DNA of 50,449 nt from Paenibacillus sp. N3.4. GTDB taxonomy: Bacteria; Bacillota; Bacilli; Paenibacillales; NBRC-103111. The position numbers and the translations under genes were made by a program. Below, piece by piece: positions 14,607 through 23,767 of the stretch. The DNA lies in contig NZ_VRTT01000054.1 in NCBI RefSeq assembly GCF_008017805.1, positions 1-50,449 on the forward strand. The letters are read 5' to 3'. The notes under the pieces are model-generated. The model searched no databases and had not been told where the DNA came from. It saw nothing but the letters and a program-made list of their open reading frames with translations. Positions within the stretch are counted from its first letter, which is position 1. Each line of letters begins with the position of its first letter.

Positions 14607-17027
14607 GTGAATTTAAGACCATATAGGAGACATTTATTGCGTCTCACCTGCTTCCTAGGCTGTATGTTTGCTATTACGTGGGTGGTTATCCTGCAGCCAT
14701 TTATCAGTGTGGCTAAGGCGGATGCTGCAACGATTGAGATCCAGTCGGAAGTCGGTTTTGGAGCATCTAATGTTAAGCAGGGACGCTGGACCCCCGCAAC
14801 ATTTACACTCCGCAATTCAGGCACCGACGTGTCCGGAGATCTTGCTGTGCAGATCGCCAATCCCAATCGTGGGAAGGATTTCACATATATTCAACATGTG
14901 GAGCTCCCCAAAGGCAGTACAAAAGTAATTTCTATGCAAGTACCTGGGTACGCATATGCGAAAAGCAATAATAAGATATCCTTTTATGAGAAATCGATTG
15001 ATCATGGGAAGAAGCTTGCTTTGGATGGGACGACCTATCTGGATGCTTTTCAAATACCCAAAGAGACTCTGCAAGTAGGCGTCTTGGCGCGCGATGCAGA
15101 TACGATGAATTTCCTTACGCTGTTAACTCAGTCTGGTAAAAAAATAAATGTCCTTCATCTCAAACAAACGGATATACCAGGTAACGTGTTAGGTTTGGAT
15201 GGGCTTGATGTTTTGGTGTTGAATGATTTTGCATCAGACACATTAACGCAAGAGCAAGTAAAGGCGATTCAACAATGGACTCAGAGGGGCGGTTCACTGA
15301 TCTTAGCGGGTGGAGCAGGTTATCAGAAAACAGCGACGCCTTTCGCTGAAGGCGCCCCTGTCAGTTATCAAAGTACCATTTCAGTTAAGGAGCTTACAGG
15401 ACTGGCCAAAATAGGGGAGAAGGAGTTACTTCTTTCACAGCCATTCACCCTTTCACAAGCTGGTTTGGTTAAAGGCGCGGAAATGCTTGTTGCTGAAGGC
15501 TCCATGCCGCTTTATGCGCGCGGCGTTTATGGCAGCGGCTATGTGACTTATGTTGCGTACGATTTATCTTTGAATCCGCTTGCTTCGTGGAATGGCAACA
15601 CGAGACTATGGGAGCAAATATTGTCGCGTCCTCTGGAGGATATAAATGCCAATAATATGAATCAGATGCATTATGGCAATGATCCATTTTATGAAATGGA
15701 TCGGGCAATGGAGTATTATCCAACGCTACAACCGCCGAAGCTAGCTGTTTTGGCATGGGTATTGCTTGTATATGCGATTGTAATTGGTCCTTTGCTATAC
15801 GTCATTTTAAGGCGAATGGATCGAAGAGAATGGGCATGGGTCGTGATTCCGATGCTTGCTATTGTAACAAGCATCGGAATTTTTCAGTTTGGAGCAACAA
15901 ATCGAGGTAAATTGGCCGCTCAGATGTTTAATACGATAACGCTTAATGGTACAGGTACGGGTGTCAAACATGCAACGATGTCCGTTTTCCTGCCTAAAGG
16001 CGGCAATCTCGATTTGCAACTACCTGGAAAATTAGCGGTATCTCCTTTTTTTCAAGACTATGCTTCTTCGGATCTTCATGAGCAGAGTGAAGTCATCATT
16101 CGCCAAGATCAAAAGGCAGCATTCGTCGGATTCAAAGATATTCCCTATTCTTCAATCAGCAAGCTAACTGTGGATGAAGAAACCCCTGTAAAGACAGGCA
16201 AACTTGATTACCACATTACTGCGTTGTCTGCCAAAGACGCCAAAGGGGAAGTGACGAATAACACGTCAAAGGATTTGACGGACGTTGCCGTAATTGTGAA
16301 TCAACGGTATGTTAAACTTGGATCAGTCCATGCAGGTGCTACTGTCAGCTTCGATACATCTAACGGAATCGGGATTTCATTTGCACAAGATGTGGGGCGA
16401 ACGGCGTTTCCTTATCCTGTACCGAATAATGGGATCGATGAAAGTTTTCACCAACGGTCCATATTGACTACTTATTTATTTCGTAAGATGAAGCTATCCG
16501 GAAGCTTTGATCCGATGGTTCTCGGATGGTACAGGGAACAAACACCGCAAGCGCTGCCTTCTGGCGGTACCTTGCCGATGGATCAATTAACGCTGATGGT
16601 TCAGAATATGAAAATTGATTTTGTAACGCCTGAAGGTAAAGTTGTCATTCCAAACACCATGCTAGTGCCGGACCTGATCGACAACCATTTGAAAGTAAGT
16701 TCTATTAATTTTCAGAACGGTGCATTCATGCAGATGGGGGGCGGTGATGTCACGCTTGATTACAAATTACCGAACCTGGTAGGGGCAAAGTATGAACATA
16801 TGGAGATGACGAGTGATGTTAATCCGGAGGTAACGACTGAATTGTGGAATTATCAGACTCAAGTTTGGGAGCCTTTAACGCTTAAGCCATATCTTACTTG
16901 GGATGGGGATAAGCTCCAGCCTTACTTGTCGGAGGGAAAATCGATTCGAATGAAAGTGACGACGGTTCAAAATAATACAATGTTCCGTCTTCCTGCAGTC
17001 TCTCTGGAAGGAGCGGTGAAGCCATGA
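14607..17027 (+). CDS. Large exported membrane protein at the head of an ABC/MoxR operon
   Basis: The GTG at 14607 is preferred over the ATG-less extension from 14517 because AGAAGGGAG lies 8 bases upstream and a signal sequence follows directly (LLRLTCFLGCMFAITWVVIL). The mature part starts with a beta-rich domain (about 45-140), then a Rossmann-like region resembling class I glutamine amidotransferase folds (about 150-270; LDVLVLND, RGGSLILAGG). A pair of membrane helices follows around 385-435 with a basic loop (RRMDRREW), and then a long second beta-rich ectodomain. I recognise no active site. The stop overlaps the next start by 4 bases. It looks like the outside partner of the ABC pair downstream, loosely similar in plan to GldG-type proteins. 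Function unknown. Confidence 0.75.
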   Translation: MNLRPYRRHLLRLTCFLGCMFAITWVVILQPFISVAKADAATIEIQSEVGFGASNVKQGRWTPATFTLRNSGTDVSGDLAVQIANPNRGKDFTYIQHVELPKGSTKVISMQVPGYAYAKSNNKISFYEKSIDHGKKLALDGTTYLDAFQIPKETLQVGVLARDADTMNFLTLLTQSGKKINVLHLKQTDIPGNVLGLDGLDVLVLNDFASDTLTQEQVKAIQQWTQRGGSLILAGGAGYQKTATPFAEGAPVSYQSTISVKELTGLAKIGEKELLLSQPFTLSQAGLVKGAEMLVAEGSMPLYARGVYGSGYVTYVAYDLSLNPLASWNGNTRLWEQILSRPLEDINANNMNQMHYGNDPFYEMDRAMEYYPTLQPPKLAVLAWVLLVYAIVIGPLLYVILRRMDRREWAWVVIPMLAIVTSIGIFQFGATNRGKLAAQMFNTITLNGTGTGVKHATMSVFLPKGGNLDLQLPGKLAVSPFFQDYASSDLHEQSEVIIRQDQKAAFVGFKDIPYSSISKLTVDEETPVKTGKLDYHITALSAKDAKGEVTNNTSKDLTDVAVIVNQRYVKLGSVHAGATVSFDTSNGIGISFAQDVGRTAFPYPVPNNGIDESFHQRSILTTYLFRKMKLSGSFDPMVLGWYREQTPQALPSGGTLPMDQLTLMVQNMKIDFVTPEGKVVIPNTMLVPDLIDNHLKVSSINFQNGAFMQMGGGDVTLDYKLPNLVGAKYEHMEMTSDVNPEVTTELWNYQTQVWEPLTLKPYLTWDGDKLQPYLSEGKSIRMKVTTVQNNTMFRLPAVSLEGAVKP

Positions 17028-17977
17028 TTGAAATTACGGAGCTAACCAAAAGATATGGCAATTTTACTGCGCTGGATCAGTTAACGATGCAGATTGACAA
17101 AGGAACGGTGTTTGGTTTCGTAGGTCCGAACGGTGCGGGGAAATCAACGACGATGTCCATTCTGGCTACGCTCTTGAATCCTACTTCAGGAACGGCCAAG
17201 GTTGGCGGGTACGATGTGACGGAGAAACCGCAAGAGGTTCGTAAATTGATTGGCTATATGCCGGACTTCTTTGGGGTTTATGATAATTTTAAAGCTACGG
17301 AGTACCTGGATTTCTATGGCGCTAGCTACGGAATTCCACGAGCAGAACGGTTGAAGCTGATCCCACAGCTTCTTGATTTAGTCAACTTAAGGGAAAAGGC
17401 TGATTTTTATGTAGACTCCTTATCGAGAGGCATGAAGCAGCGGCTTTGCTTGGCCAGATGCTTGGTCCATGAGCCCGAGGTGCTTATTCTCGATGAGCCG
17501 GCGTCGGGGCTTGACCCAAGAGCGCGCATTGAGATGCGGGAAATTCTCAAAGAGCTTAAGGCGATGGGCAAAACGATCATTATTTCGTCGCATATTTTAC
17601 CAGAGCTTGCAGAAATGGTGGATGAAATCGGGGTCATCGAGTACGGTAAGCTGATTGCCAAAGGCAAAGTTGCGGATATACAGAGTCGGATGAAGGCCAA
17701 CCGTGTCCTGCAAGTACGCGTGGTAACGAGGACCGAAGAGGCATTCGCTTTCCTTGAACAGCAGCCGCATGTCACCATGGTGTTGAATGATGAGAATGGC
17801 ATACACGTTCATTTCGGAGGCACGGACGAAGATCAAGCTCAACTGCTAGCGCGACTCGTGGCGAATGGTTATCCACTCCTTTCATTTAGCGAAGCCTTAA
17901 CAAATTTGGAAGATGTATTTCTCGAAATTACGAAAGGGGGCGGCGCACATGATGAGCAGCAAATTAAATTGGATTAA
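17024..17977 (+). CDS. ABC transporter ATP-binding protein
   Basis: A complete ABC nucleotide-binding domain: Walker A GPNGAGKST (residues 35-43), Q-loop around YMPDFFGVY, signature LSRGMKQRL (about 136), Walker B VLILDEPASGLDP (about 155) and the switch histidine in ISSHILPE. The signature has Arg for Gly at the third position, seen in ABC-2 exporters of the GldA/YhaQ type. A C-terminal extension of about 95 residues follows, as in many single-polypeptide export ATPases. The ATG overlaps the previous stop, and the 3' end overlaps the permease start by 29 bases. It should energise the permease encoded next; the cargo is unknown. Confidence 0.93.
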   Translation: MIEITELTKRYGNFTALDQLTMQIDKGTVFGFVGPNGAGKSTTMSILATLLNPTSGTAKVGGYDVTEKPQEVRKLIGYMPDFFGVYDNFKATEYLDFYGASYGIPRAERLKLIPQLLDLVNLREKADFYVDSLSRGMKQRLCLARCLVHEPEVLILDEPASGLDPRARIEMREILKELKAMGKTIIISSHILPELAEMVDEIGVIEYGKLIAKGKVADIQSRMKANRVLQVRVVTRTEEAFAFLEQQPHVTMVLNDENGIHVHFGGTDEDQAQLLARLVANGYPLLSFSEALTNLEDVFLEITKGGGAHDEQQIKLD

Positions 17978-18785
17978 TCCTGTGATGGAAAAAGAGTTTC
18001 GTTTGCGCATGCGAACGATTCGATCACCGATCTCAATCCTGGTGTATTTATTGGCCATCGGACTGATCGCCCTCGGATTCGCCTACATTAACATGAACAA
18101 TCAGCAGGCTGGCATACTGAATACGGCGAGAAGCAGCGATTTTTTCTATTTTCTCAGCGCAACGCAGTTGGTTCTGATCGCTTTTATGACACCGGGTCTG
18201 ACGGCTGGTGTGGTTAGCGGGGAACGTGAAAAACAAACCTTAAACATGCTGCTGACGACTCAGCAAAGCTCGGCAACGATCATTTTAAGCAAGTTATTTG
18301 CTTCTCTAAGCTTTATGTTGTTAACCGTCATAGCCTCGATGCCATTGTATAGTATTGTTTTTTTATATGGCGGTGTGTCCCCTAAGCAATTGTTAGCTGT
18401 CTTTGTTTTTTATGTGTTCGTGATGTTGTTGTTTGGGACCGTGGGCATTTTCTTTTCCACGATTTTGAAAAAGACAGTAATTTCAATTATAGCAACTTAC
18501 GGTTTTGTGCTTTTTATATTTGGTTTCACTGCATTGGCAGGGTTGTTTTTCGGTAATATCGGCAGGAATGGCATGAATCAAGAAACACTTGGTTATTTTC
18601 TTAGTTTTAATCCGATGGCTGTCCTGATCAGTCTGATGGTTCCAGATTTTGCGAAGGAACTATTTAAAGGACATAAGCTGCTGCAAATGTGGCATATTTT
18701 CATTGCTGCCTATACGATAATTTCCATTGTCTTGCTCTGGCTTAGCGTGAGGTATCTAAGACCGACTAAGAAGTGGCGGAAGTGA
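17949..18785 (+). CDS. ABC-2 type transporter permease
   Basis: An inner-membrane protein with six predicted helices and the usual ABC-2 pattern: N-terminal NPVMEKEFRLRMRT, a first helix at about 25-45, then GLTAGVVSGEREKQTLNMLLTT, the family's conserved cytoplasmic coupling segment. The ATG at 17949 is chosen over the upstream frame opening at 17913 because AAAGGGGG lies 8 bases before it. Length is about 278 residues. It pairs with the ATPase encoded just upstream. The segment before the last two helices is extracytoplasmic. Substrate unknown. Confidence 0.9.
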   Translation: MMSSKLNWINPVMEKEFRLRMRTIRSPISILVYLLAIGLIALGFAYINMNNQQAGILNTARSSDFFYFLSATQLVLIAFMTPGLTAGVVSGEREKQTLNMLLTTQQSSATIILSKLFASLSFMLLTVIASMPLYSIVFLYGGVSPKQLLAVFVFYVFVMLLFGTVGIFFSTILKKTVISIIATYGFVLFIFGFTALAGLFFGNIGRNGMNQETLGYFLSFNPMAVLISLMVPDFAKELFKGHKLLQMWHIFIAAYTIISIVLLWLSVRYLRPTKKWRK

Positions 18786-18812
18786 GATTAGGAAGAAAGG
18801 AGCTGTCTGCCG

Positions 18813-20474
18813 ATGCCGCTAGCCCAGCTTGATCAACTGCTAAAACCTGTACGAATTCGTTTGTGGAAGCAAACGGGATTGCGCACCTTCATATGGAGTA
18901 TGACCTTGGGATTGGCAACTGCTTGTGTCTGGCTGCTGCTAGGACGCTTCTTTCTGATTAGTGGTTATCGCTATGCAGCTATTGTCAGTTTAACTGGTGT
19001 GCTGTTGGTCGGCGTTGTATGGTTTTTCATTCGTCGACCGAAGCTTGTGGATGCCGCTCTGCTGCTTGACCGACACGGCTTGGATGATAGGATGACAACA
19101 GCGCTTGCCTATATCGATCAAACGTCACTAATGGCCGTGTTACAAAGACAGGAGGCGTTGGAAAAAGGGAATGGGTTCGTCAAGGAGCGATTATACATTG
19201 TCCTTGCGTGGAAAGTGTCATGGAAGAGGTGGCTGCCAGGCGTCTGTGCCCTTGTTGTTTTCGCTTCCTTGCTGCTACTGCCTAATCCCAAAGATGCTGA
19301 TATGCTCCAGGCTAGTCAAGATAAAGCATGGGTAGAAGAACAGAAGAAAAAGGTGGAAGAGCTTAAGAAGGAGATCGAAGCGAAGCCTTCACAACTTCCG
19401 GCTATTAAGCAAATGGCAGCGGATCTGAATGAGCTTGCGAACAGATTAGGTCAAACGCCAACCACGGCTGAAGCTTTGAAGGAACTGGAAAAGACACTGA
19501 AGAAAATGGAGCTGGGTTTGGGAGAACTGGCGAAGCAGGAACAGCGCTCTGCGCAATGGGCCGAGTCGATGCAGCGTACGGAAGCGCTTCGCGAACTGGC
19601 GAAAGCCTTGCAGCAGAAAAGCGCGGACAATATTCAGGGTGAAGCTGCGAAGCTGGGCGCGGAGGTGCAGAAGATGTCTCAGCAGCAGAAGGAGAAGCTC
19701 GCGAGCGAGCTTGAGCGTCTTGCTGCATCGGCGGCTGCGGTTTCGCCTGAGGCTGAGCAGCAGCTTCGTGAACAGCTCCAGCAGGCCGCCAGCTCGCTGC
19801 GCAGCGGCGATGATGCTGCTGCACTTGCCCAGCTGCAAGCAGGCCTTGCTGCGGCCAGCGCGGATCAGCAAGCACTCGCGCAGCAGCAGGCCCAGGCTGC
19901 CGCTGCTGCGGCCAGCCTCGCAGCCGGTGCGCTGCCGCAGGCCCGCCAGCTTGCCGCGAGCGGCGCGTCGCTCGGTCAAGCTTGGGCGCCAGGCGGCCGC
20001 GCGGAGCAATTAGCTGCGGCTGGAGATCCCGCAGCGCCGAGCGGTGGCACACCGCCAAGCAGCGCTGGTGCAAGCCCTGGGCAAAGCGGCACAACGGCAA
20101 ACGCAAGCCCTGGTCAAGGCGGCTCAGCCGCAGGTGCCGGAGCAGGTTCTGGCACTGGCACTGGGCAAGGCGGCAGCGGTGCCGGCGGTACGCAGGGAGG
20201 CACAGGCGCAGGCTCGCGTGGGCTGGTCGCCACACCGCGTGAACGCGCAGGTACTGGTGGCACCTATGTTGACGGTGGCCCGACGAACGGCAGCGGTGGA
20301 GAGGTGAGCCAGAGCGGTTCAGCACCAGCCTTGGATGGAGCATCGCGTCCTTATGAAGATGTGTACGCCGATTACGCGGCAGCAGCTTCGAAGGCGTTGA
20401 ATCGCTCTGAGCTGCCTGCGAATATGCAAAATTTAGTGCGAGACTACTTCCTTGAAATCCAGCCACAGCGGTAG
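18813..20474 (+). CDS. Membrane-anchored coiled-coil and low-complexity protein (DUF4175-like)
   Basis: The N-terminus has two membrane helices (about 27-75), then a soluble stretch LVDAALLLDRHGLDDRM like that in DUF4175-type membrane proteins, and a third helix near 142-158. A long charged coiled coil follows (about 170-330; repeated EELKKEIEAK-type heptads), then a tract very rich in Ala and Gln, then a Gly/Ser/Ala/Thr tract (about 400-500). The last 40 residues (YEDVYADYAAAASKALNRSE) look folded and conserved. The region 19600-20330 is much more GC-rich than its surroundings. The architecture suggests a flexible cell-wall-spanning tether in the ABC/MoxR system. Function unknown. Confidence 0.75.
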   Translation: MPLAQLDQLLKPVRIRLWKQTGLRTFIWSMTLGLATACVWLLLGRFFLISGYRYAAIVSLTGVLLVGVVWFFIRRPKLVDAALLLDRHGLDDRMTTALAYIDQTSLMAVLQRQEALEKGNGFVKERLYIVLAWKVSWKRWLPGVCALVVFASLLLLPNPKDADMLQASQDKAWVEEQKKKVEELKKEIEAKPSQLPAIKQMAADLNELANRLGQTPTTAEALKELEKTLKKMELGLGELAKQEQRSAQWAESMQRTEALRELAKALQQKSADNIQGEAAKLGAEVQKMSQQQKEKLASELERLAASAAAVSPEAEQQLREQLQQAASSLRSGDDAAALAQLQAGLAAASADQQALAQQQAQAAAAAASLAAGALPQARQLAASGASLGQAWAPGGRAEQLAAAGDPAAPSGGTPPSSAGASPGQSGTTANASPGQGGSAAGAGAGSGTGTGQGGSGAGGTQGGTGAGSRGLVATPRERAGTGGTYVDGGPTNGSGGEVSQSGSAPALDGASRPYEDVYADYAAAASKALNRSELPANMQNLVRDYFLEIQPQR

Positions 20475-20502
20475 GAATGAAAGGAATTCAGAAGGGAAAG
20501 CG

Positions 20503-21498
20503 TTGATCATGGTCGAATCGAAAGCGCAATTAGAAGCTTGGGGCTTGGCTATAGGCCAGATGAAGGAACAGATTGGCCGTGTAATCGTAGGTCAAGATGA
20601 GGTTATAGAGCAGCTTCTATGGTGCATCTTGGCTGGAGGCCATGCACTTCTGGAAGGCATTCCGGGACTTGGCAAAACGATGCTGGTGAAAACAATCGCC
20701 GATACGGTAGATCTGAGCTTTGCACGCATTCAATTTACCCCTGATCTCATGCCGGCGGATATTACAGGGACGAATGTCATTCAATTTGGTACTCAAGGTG
20801 AAACTTCCTATAAATTTCAAAAAGGTCCTTTATTCGGCCATGTCGTACTGGCGGATGAAATCAACCGTGCAACGCCGAAGACGCAAAGCGCGCTTCTAGA
20901 AGCCATGCAGGAAAAAACGGTCACGGTCGGTTCGGAGACGTATCCGTTGCCATCTCCGTTTTTTGTCCTTGCGACGCAAAATCCGTTGGAGCAAGAAGGG
21001 ACTTATCCGCTTCCCGAAGCGCAGCTGGACCGTTTTTTACTAAAGATTCATGTCACCTATCCGACTCAAAGAGAGCTAAAAGAAATCGTGCTTCGCACAA
21101 CTTCAGGCCGACAGCAAATCGCGGAGAAAGTAGCCGATAGCGCTCTTTTACGGGATATTCAGAGCGGCTTGAAAGAAATATTGGTTGCCGACGATGTTCT
21201 GGATTATGCGGTTCAGCTGTTAATGAACACCCATCCCGAAGAAGCATCAGCTCCTGAAGCAGTCAAGAAGTATTTGCGTTTTGGCTCAGGTCCGAGGGGA
21301 GTTCAATCCATGATCGCGGCTTCTAAAGTCCGAGCATTTCTTGCGGGTCGTTATCATGTATCCAAGCAAGACTTGAACACAGTAGCCATTCCTGCTCTGC
21401 GTCATCGCTTATTTCTAAATTTCGAAGGACAAGCCATGGGGATTTCACCGGATGCTATTATTCTGTCTATCATAAGCGCCATGGAAAAAGAGCGATGA
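20503..21498 (+). CDS. MoxR-family AAA+ ATPase
   Basis: A chaperone-type AAA+ ATPase. Walker A is GIPGLGKT (about residue 52), the pore or substrate loop is around FTPDLMPADITG, Walker B is VLADEINRATPKTQSALLEAMQE, and sensor 1 is FVLATQNPLEQEGTYPLPEAQLDRF. A C-terminal AAA lid ends the protein. MoxR proteins remodel or insert cofactors into vWA-domain partners, and vWA genes indeed follow. The TTG at 20503 has GAAGGG 6 bases upstream; the ATG at 20509 is the alternative. The upstream extension to 20452 overlaps the previous gene and is unlikely. The stop overlaps the DUF58 start by 4 bases. Confidence 0.93.
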   Translation: MIMVESKAQLEAWGLAIGQMKEQIGRVIVGQDEVIEQLLWCILAGGHALLEGIPGLGKTMLVKTIADTVDLSFARIQFTPDLMPADITGTNVIQFGTQGETSYKFQKGPLFGHVVLADEINRATPKTQSALLEAMQEKTVTVGSETYPLPSPFFVLATQNPLEQEGTYPLPEAQLDRFLLKIHVTYPTQRELKEIVLRTTSGRQQIAEKVADSALLRDIQSGLKEILVADDVLDYAVQLLMNTHPEEASAPEAVKKYLRFGSGPRGVQSMIAASKVRAFLAGRYHVSKQDLNTVAIPALRHRLFLNFEGQAMGISPDAIILSIISAMEKER

Positions 21499-22406
21499 GT
21501 GCAGGAGCCAATTTACTGGATGCTGGTCTTATGCGCAGACTGGAGCAAATGAGCATAGTGGCGAAAAGCCGGATCGCAGGCACCATGCAGGGGAAAAGGC
21601 GCTCCAGAGACCATGGATCTTCCTTGGAGTTTGCCGATTACCGACTTTACACGCCTGGTGATGACACCCGTCAACTGGATTGGCATGCTTATGGCCGAAC
21701 CGGCAAACCCTTTATCAAGCTTTTTATGGACGAGCAAGAGCTTCAGGTCCATCTATGGTTGGATGCATCTAAATCGATGGATTTCGGAAGTCAAGAGGGC
21801 GCTGGTGCCGCTTCGCTTACGAAATGGGAATATGCGAGACAATTGGCAGCTGGCATTGGTTACATGTCCTTGAGCCGTTACGATCGTGTAAGTGCGGCTG
21901 CTTTTACAACGCATGCGACTAAACAGCTGAAGCTGCTCCGCGGAAAGGGGAGTGCCTTAAGACTCTTCGATTTTCTGGCGAACTGCCAGCCGGGGGAGAC
22001 AGGGGATATGGGGGCTGTTTTTAGGAATCCTTCCCTCTTACCCCGTCAGGCGGGGATGACTTGGGTGTTCTCTGATTTTTTATTTGAGCAAGGAGTAGAG
22101 GAATCATTGACCTATTTACTCGCTGCGAAGCAAGAGGTCGTCGCAGTGCAAGTGGTTTCACCCGAGGAGTTGGACCCGAAATATGCGGGAGAACTGCGCT
22201 TAATTGACAGTGAATCGGGAGAAGCGAGAGAGGTAGCGATGAGCAGCAAGGTCATACAAGCTTACCGTGACGCCGTTCAGGCTTATACGCAACAGTTAAA
22301 AGCTTTTTGTTATGAACGCGGAATTACTTATCTACTGGCGGTAACAGATGTCCCACCAGGAGATTTTCTGCTAGGTGAGTTAAGACGAAGAGGTTTAACG
22401 CGTTAA
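21495..22406 (+). CDS. DUF58 domain protein (MoxR partner)
   Basis: A soluble protein with the DUF58 signature: GKRRSRDHGSSLEFADYRLYTPGDDTRQLDWHAYGRTGKPFIKLF at about residues 32-76 (positions 21590-21722). It is followed by a vWA-like fold starting LWLDASKSM, which keeps the D-x-S-x-S metal-binding pattern. DUF58 genes nearly always sit next to moxR, as here with a 4-base overlap. No membrane helix is visible, unlike many DUF58 proteins. It probably docks to MoxR and to the membrane vWA proteins encoded from 23768. The gene ends 10 bases from the converging MFS gene, with no terminator between them. Confidence 0.9.
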   Translation: MSAGANLLDAGLMRRLEQMSIVAKSRIAGTMQGKRRSRDHGSSLEFADYRLYTPGDDTRQLDWHAYGRTGKPFIKLFMDEQELQVHLWLDASKSMDFGSQEGAGAASLTKWEYARQLAAGIGYMSLSRYDRVSAAAFTTHATKQLKLLRGKGSALRLFDFLANCQPGETGDMGAVFRNPSLLPRQAGMTWVFSDFLFEQGVEESLTYLLAAKQEVVAVQVVSPEELDPKYAGELRLIDSESGEAREVAMSSKVIQAYRDAVQAYTQQLKAFCYERGITYLLAVTDVPPGDFLLGELRRRGLTR

Positions 22407-22416
22407 TCGCTGAGGG

Positions 22417-23631
22417 TTAAGTGGTAGGTTTAGCCATCGGAATATGACGTTTTGCTTGCCAGAAGCACCATCCGTAAATGAGCACAAATACGACGATGAG
22501 GAGAGAAGATATTCGATACATGAGCGCGTAGCTGCCGCTAAAGGTTGCTAAGGCACCAAGAAGCATGGCTCCCAATCCGATACCGAGATCATTTGCTGAG
22601 AAAAAGGTTCCGCTTGCCGCGCCACGACGATTCGGCGCAGCGCGGGCGATAGTCCAAGCTTGAAGCGCTGGCTGCAAAGAGCCGAATCCAACTCCATAGC
22701 ATAGTGCTGCAATGGCTAAACTGGTTTCGGAATGGGCGTAAGAAAGCAGCAGCAAACCAACAATCGTGAACAAAGCGCCCGGAAAAAGCACCCATTGGGG
22801 GCCCTTGCGATCAAATAGGATGCCTGTCACGGGTCTTACGATTAGCACCATGGAGGCATTGCACAAAAAGAACCAACCGACATTCGAAATGCCGGCTTCG
22901 TGACCGAACAACGTAATGAACGTGACTATGCCTCCGTAACAAATAGCCGTACACAGCAATAAAGCGGAAGGCAGCAATGCTGTTCGTTCCCATAAGAGAT
23001 CCATGAACTTCGGTTTTGGAGCCGATTTTTCGAGTGGCAATGGCTTGGAATAGGTAATGAACAATGAGCTGAATATCGACAAAAGGGCAAGTAAAGTGGA
23101 AAGCAAAAGAACGCGAGGAAATCCGAAATTTTGCATTACCCACAATCCTGTGAGGGGAGCAAGCGCCATCGCAAAGGTATTCGATAAACCGTAATATCCC
23201 ATTCCTTCTCCCCGACGTTCAGATGGAATAATATCAGCTATGACTGTGCCTAGGGATGTGGTGGATATGCCCCACCCAATGCCATGCACGAAACGAGCGG
23301 CCAGAATGAGAGCAACAGCTGCCATGTAAGAATAGCCAGCGATGCTTAGTGCGCAAATCGCCAAACCGACAAGCAGGACATGTTTTCGGCCAAGCAAATC
23401 CAGCGCTTTTCCGGCGAATGGGCGTGTAATCAGCGAAGAGATAGTAAAGATGCCGATGACAAGTCCTACTTGCAAATCGCTGCCGCCTAACTGAGACACA
23501 TGAGCAGGGATAGTAGGAATGAGCATTTGAAAACTGAAAAAAAGCAATAAATTGGAAAGCGCCGTGATCAAGAAAGCTTTTGTCCAAAGTGGCTTCTGCT
23601 TCTTGTTGTCGGCTGCTTGGGAATATGCCAT
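22417..23631 (-). CDS. Major facilitator superfamily transporter
   Basis: About 404 residues with 12 predicted membrane helices. The motif-A loop between helices 2 and 3 reads GKALDLLGRKHVLL, the usual G-x-x-D-x-x-G-R-K pattern, and a second copy, GILFDRKGPQWVL, follows in the C-terminal half. It is probably a drug or sugar efflux protein of the MFS_1 family; the substrate cannot be deduced. The ATG at 23631 has AGGAGG upstream, while the longer frame to 23724 lacks a ribosome site. It lies on the opposite strand inside the MoxR/vWA cluster, converging with DUF58 and diverging from the vWA gene, which suggests a later insertion. Confidence 0.9.
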   Translation of the reverse strand: MAYSQAADNKKQKPLWTKAFLITALSNLLLFFSFQMLIPTIPAHVSQLGGSDLQVGLVIGIFTISSLITRPFAGKALDLLGRKHVLLVGLAICALSIAGYSYMAAVALILAARFVHGIGWGISTTSLGTVIADIIPSERRGEGMGYYGLSNTFAMALAPLTGLWVMQNFGFPRVLLLSTLLALLSIFSSLFITYSKPLPLEKSAPKPKFMDLLWERTALLPSALLLCTAICYGGIVTFITLFGHEAGISNVGWFFLCNASMVLIVRPVTGILFDRKGPQWVLFPGALFTIVGLLLLSYAHSETSLAIAALCYGVGFGSLQPALQAWTIARAAPNRRGAASGTFFSANDLGIGLGAMLLGALATFSGSYALMYRISSLLIVVFVLIYGWCFWQAKRHIPMAKPTT

Positions 23632-23767
23632 GTGACCTCCTAAGTTGTACATATGCAAACCTGTTAGACGGGGGGGAATTGAACTTCCCGCGTAGTATGC
23701 CCAGGGCACTGGGAATCGAAACACGACTCAAGCGGAGCATACTTCGTTCATGGAAAGGTGAGTTTGT

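Noticed and set aside
19405..20466. Long minus-strand open frame of 353 codons
   Set aside because: It is antisense to the coiled-coil/low-complexity gene; its Arg/Pro/His/Leu-rich composition is the typical shadow of a GC-rich Ala/Gln/Gly tract, and no ribosome site or domain is seen.
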